Origin: an uncultured Granulosicoccaceae bacterium
GTDB taxonomy: Bacteria > Pseudomonadota > Gammaproteobacteria > Granulosicoccales > Granulosicoccaceae
Reading direction: 5' to 3'
NCBI GenBank assembly: GCA_937951695.1
Contig: CALFBL010000352.1
Span: 1-7,526, forward strand
DNA length: 7,526 nt
The notes below the pieces were generated by a model. It was not told where the DNA came from. It was given only the letters and a program-made list of their open reading frames with translations, and ran no database searches. The translations under genes and the position numbers were made by a program. Every line of letters starts with the position of its first letter. Position 1 is the first letter of the stretch. Below are positions 6,774 through 7,526 of the stretch, piece by piece.

Positions 6774-7526
6774 ATGGGCTGTCAGTACTACTCGCCTTGC
6801 CAGAACGGCGCTAGTAATTTTACGGTCGCTATTCCTAAATTGACGTTCGGACGGGGTTGCTTGTCAGAGGTTGGCCAGCGGCTGGCTCACCAGGGAATAA
6901 AACGAGTCGCAGTATTCACTGATCAGCATTTGCTGGCCAGCTCCATCATGGATATTGTCAATACATCGCTTGAAAAACAGCGTATTGATTTCAGCGTGTT
7001 CCATGATGTGCGAATCGAACCCTGCGATCAAGGCGTGACCGAGGCTGCTGCCTTTTTTAAAAATGGGCAATTTGACGCTGCCGTGTCTGTGGGGGGAGGC
7101 TCTGTGATCGACACGTGCAAGGCCGCCCTCGCGGTAGCAACGCACAATATGTCAGTCACCGATTTCTTCGCCGCTCCGATTGGTACGGGTAAAGCTGTTC
7201 CCGGGCCAGTGCCGTATCACTTGGCCTGCCCGACAACCTCAGGCACCGGCAGTGAGAGCACCTCGATATCGGTGCTACGTATCAACGCCTTGAATACCAA
7301 ATTTGTTTTTGCCAGCGGTTGGCTGTTGCCCGATGCCGCATTGGTGGACCCCGCAAACTGCGATAGCCTGCCGGCCAATGTAGTTGCCTCCACCGGTTTT
7401 GATTTGCTCTGCCATGCTCTCGAGTGCTACACCGCAAAAGCGCATACGCAATGGGGGCAAGTGGACAATCCAAACGCCAGGCAATTGATTCAGGGCGCCA
7501 ACCCGTTCAGCGATTTGTTTGCGCCA
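6774..7526 (+). CDS. Iron-containing alcohol dehydrogenase, hydroxyacid-oxoacid transhydrogenase (ADHFE1/HOT) type, cut by the window edge
   Basis: The first 251 residues of a group III metal-dependent alcohol dehydrogenase; perhaps 60% of the usual length is present. HOT enzymes couple oxidation of 4-hydroxybutyrate (or a similar hydroxyacid) to succinate semialdehyde with reduction of 2-oxoglutarate, using tightly bound nicotinamide cofactor. Visible motifs are the nucleotide-binding GGGS (107-110, followed by VIDTCKAA), PTTSGTGSE (153-161) and GFDLLCHALECYT (208-220). Asp210 and His214 in the last motif are the first two of the four expected metal ligands; the two later His lie outside the window. 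VRIEP (79-83), APIGTGK (134-140), and the stretch after YTA, with DNPN (231-234) and QGANPFSDLFA (240-250), resemble animal ADHFE1 more than FucO or YqhD. The open frame is continuous from the ATG to the edge. GGA at 6764-6766 is a modest ribosome binding site. TATAAA at 6720-6725 is a possible -10 just after the terminator, without a convincing -35. Physiological substrate is inferred from family. Confidence 0.88.
   Translation, partial: MGCQYYSPCQNGASNFTVAIPKLTFGRGCLSEVGQRLAHQGIKRVAVFTDQHLLASSIMDIVNTSLEKQRIDFSVFHDVRIEPCDQGVTEAAAFFKNGQFDAAVSVGGGSVIDTCKAALAVATHNMSVTDFFAAPIGTGKAVPGPVPYHLACPTTSGTGSESTSISVLRINALNTKFVFASGWLLPDAALVDPANCDSLPANVVASTGFDLLCHALECYTAKAHTQWGQVDNPNARQLIQGANPFSDLFAP

Noticed and set aside
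6864..7484. Minus-strand open frames opposite the HOT-like gene.
   Set aside because: They are antisense to a clearly conserved dehydrogenase frame and have no recognisable features of their own.

Overview
The window looks like a stretch of gammaproteobacterial chromosome with ordinary housekeeping genes. The evidence is a gammaproteobacterial-type PepN aminopeptidase, an EnvC amidase activator next to a CtpA/S41 processing protease, and moderate GC with no change of composition between genes. The genus cannot be named from the sequence; a marine or environmental member is a guess. There are no mobile elements, tRNA or rRNA genes, CRISPR arrays or defence genes.

Layout. (1) Positions 1-2366, minus strand: aminopeptidase N (pepN), intact at its start and cut at the left edge. 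It fills the left third of the window. (2) A divergent 117-bp spacer at 2367-2483. (3) Four plus-strand genes follow: a predicted membrane-anchored or secreted zinc metallopeptidase of no recognised named family (2484-3299), a small two-helix membrane protein of the PGPGW type (3345-3806), the murein hydrolase activator EnvC (3929-5161) and the carboxy-terminal processing protease CtpA (5328-6644). A strong rho-independent terminator at 6690-6716 ends this block. (4) A plus-strand iron-dependent alcohol dehydrogenase-family gene of the hydroxyacid-oxoacid transhydrogenase (ADHFE1/HOT) type starts at 6774 and runs off the right edge.

How the genes may work together. EnvC and CtpA are an established neighbour pair in gammaproteobacteria and both act at the cell wall: EnvC switches on amidases that split septal peptidoglycan, and CtpA/Prc proteases trim or degrade periplasmic proteins, including cell-wall hydrolases in studied species. 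The metallopeptidase and the PGPGW protein have N-terminal or internal hydrophobic segments and lie on the same strand, so the block reads as a possible envelope-maintenance cluster. That is inference from position only. PepN (cytosolic peptide turnover) and the HOT-like enzyme (2-hydroxyacid/semialdehyde metabolism) flank the block without a visible functional link.

The least explained gene is the 271-residue metallopeptidase. It has an HExxHxxGxxD zinc site and a plausible downstream Met-turn, which would make it a metzincin-like enzyme with aspartate as third ligand. I see no clear evidence of a wholly new multi-gene system here.
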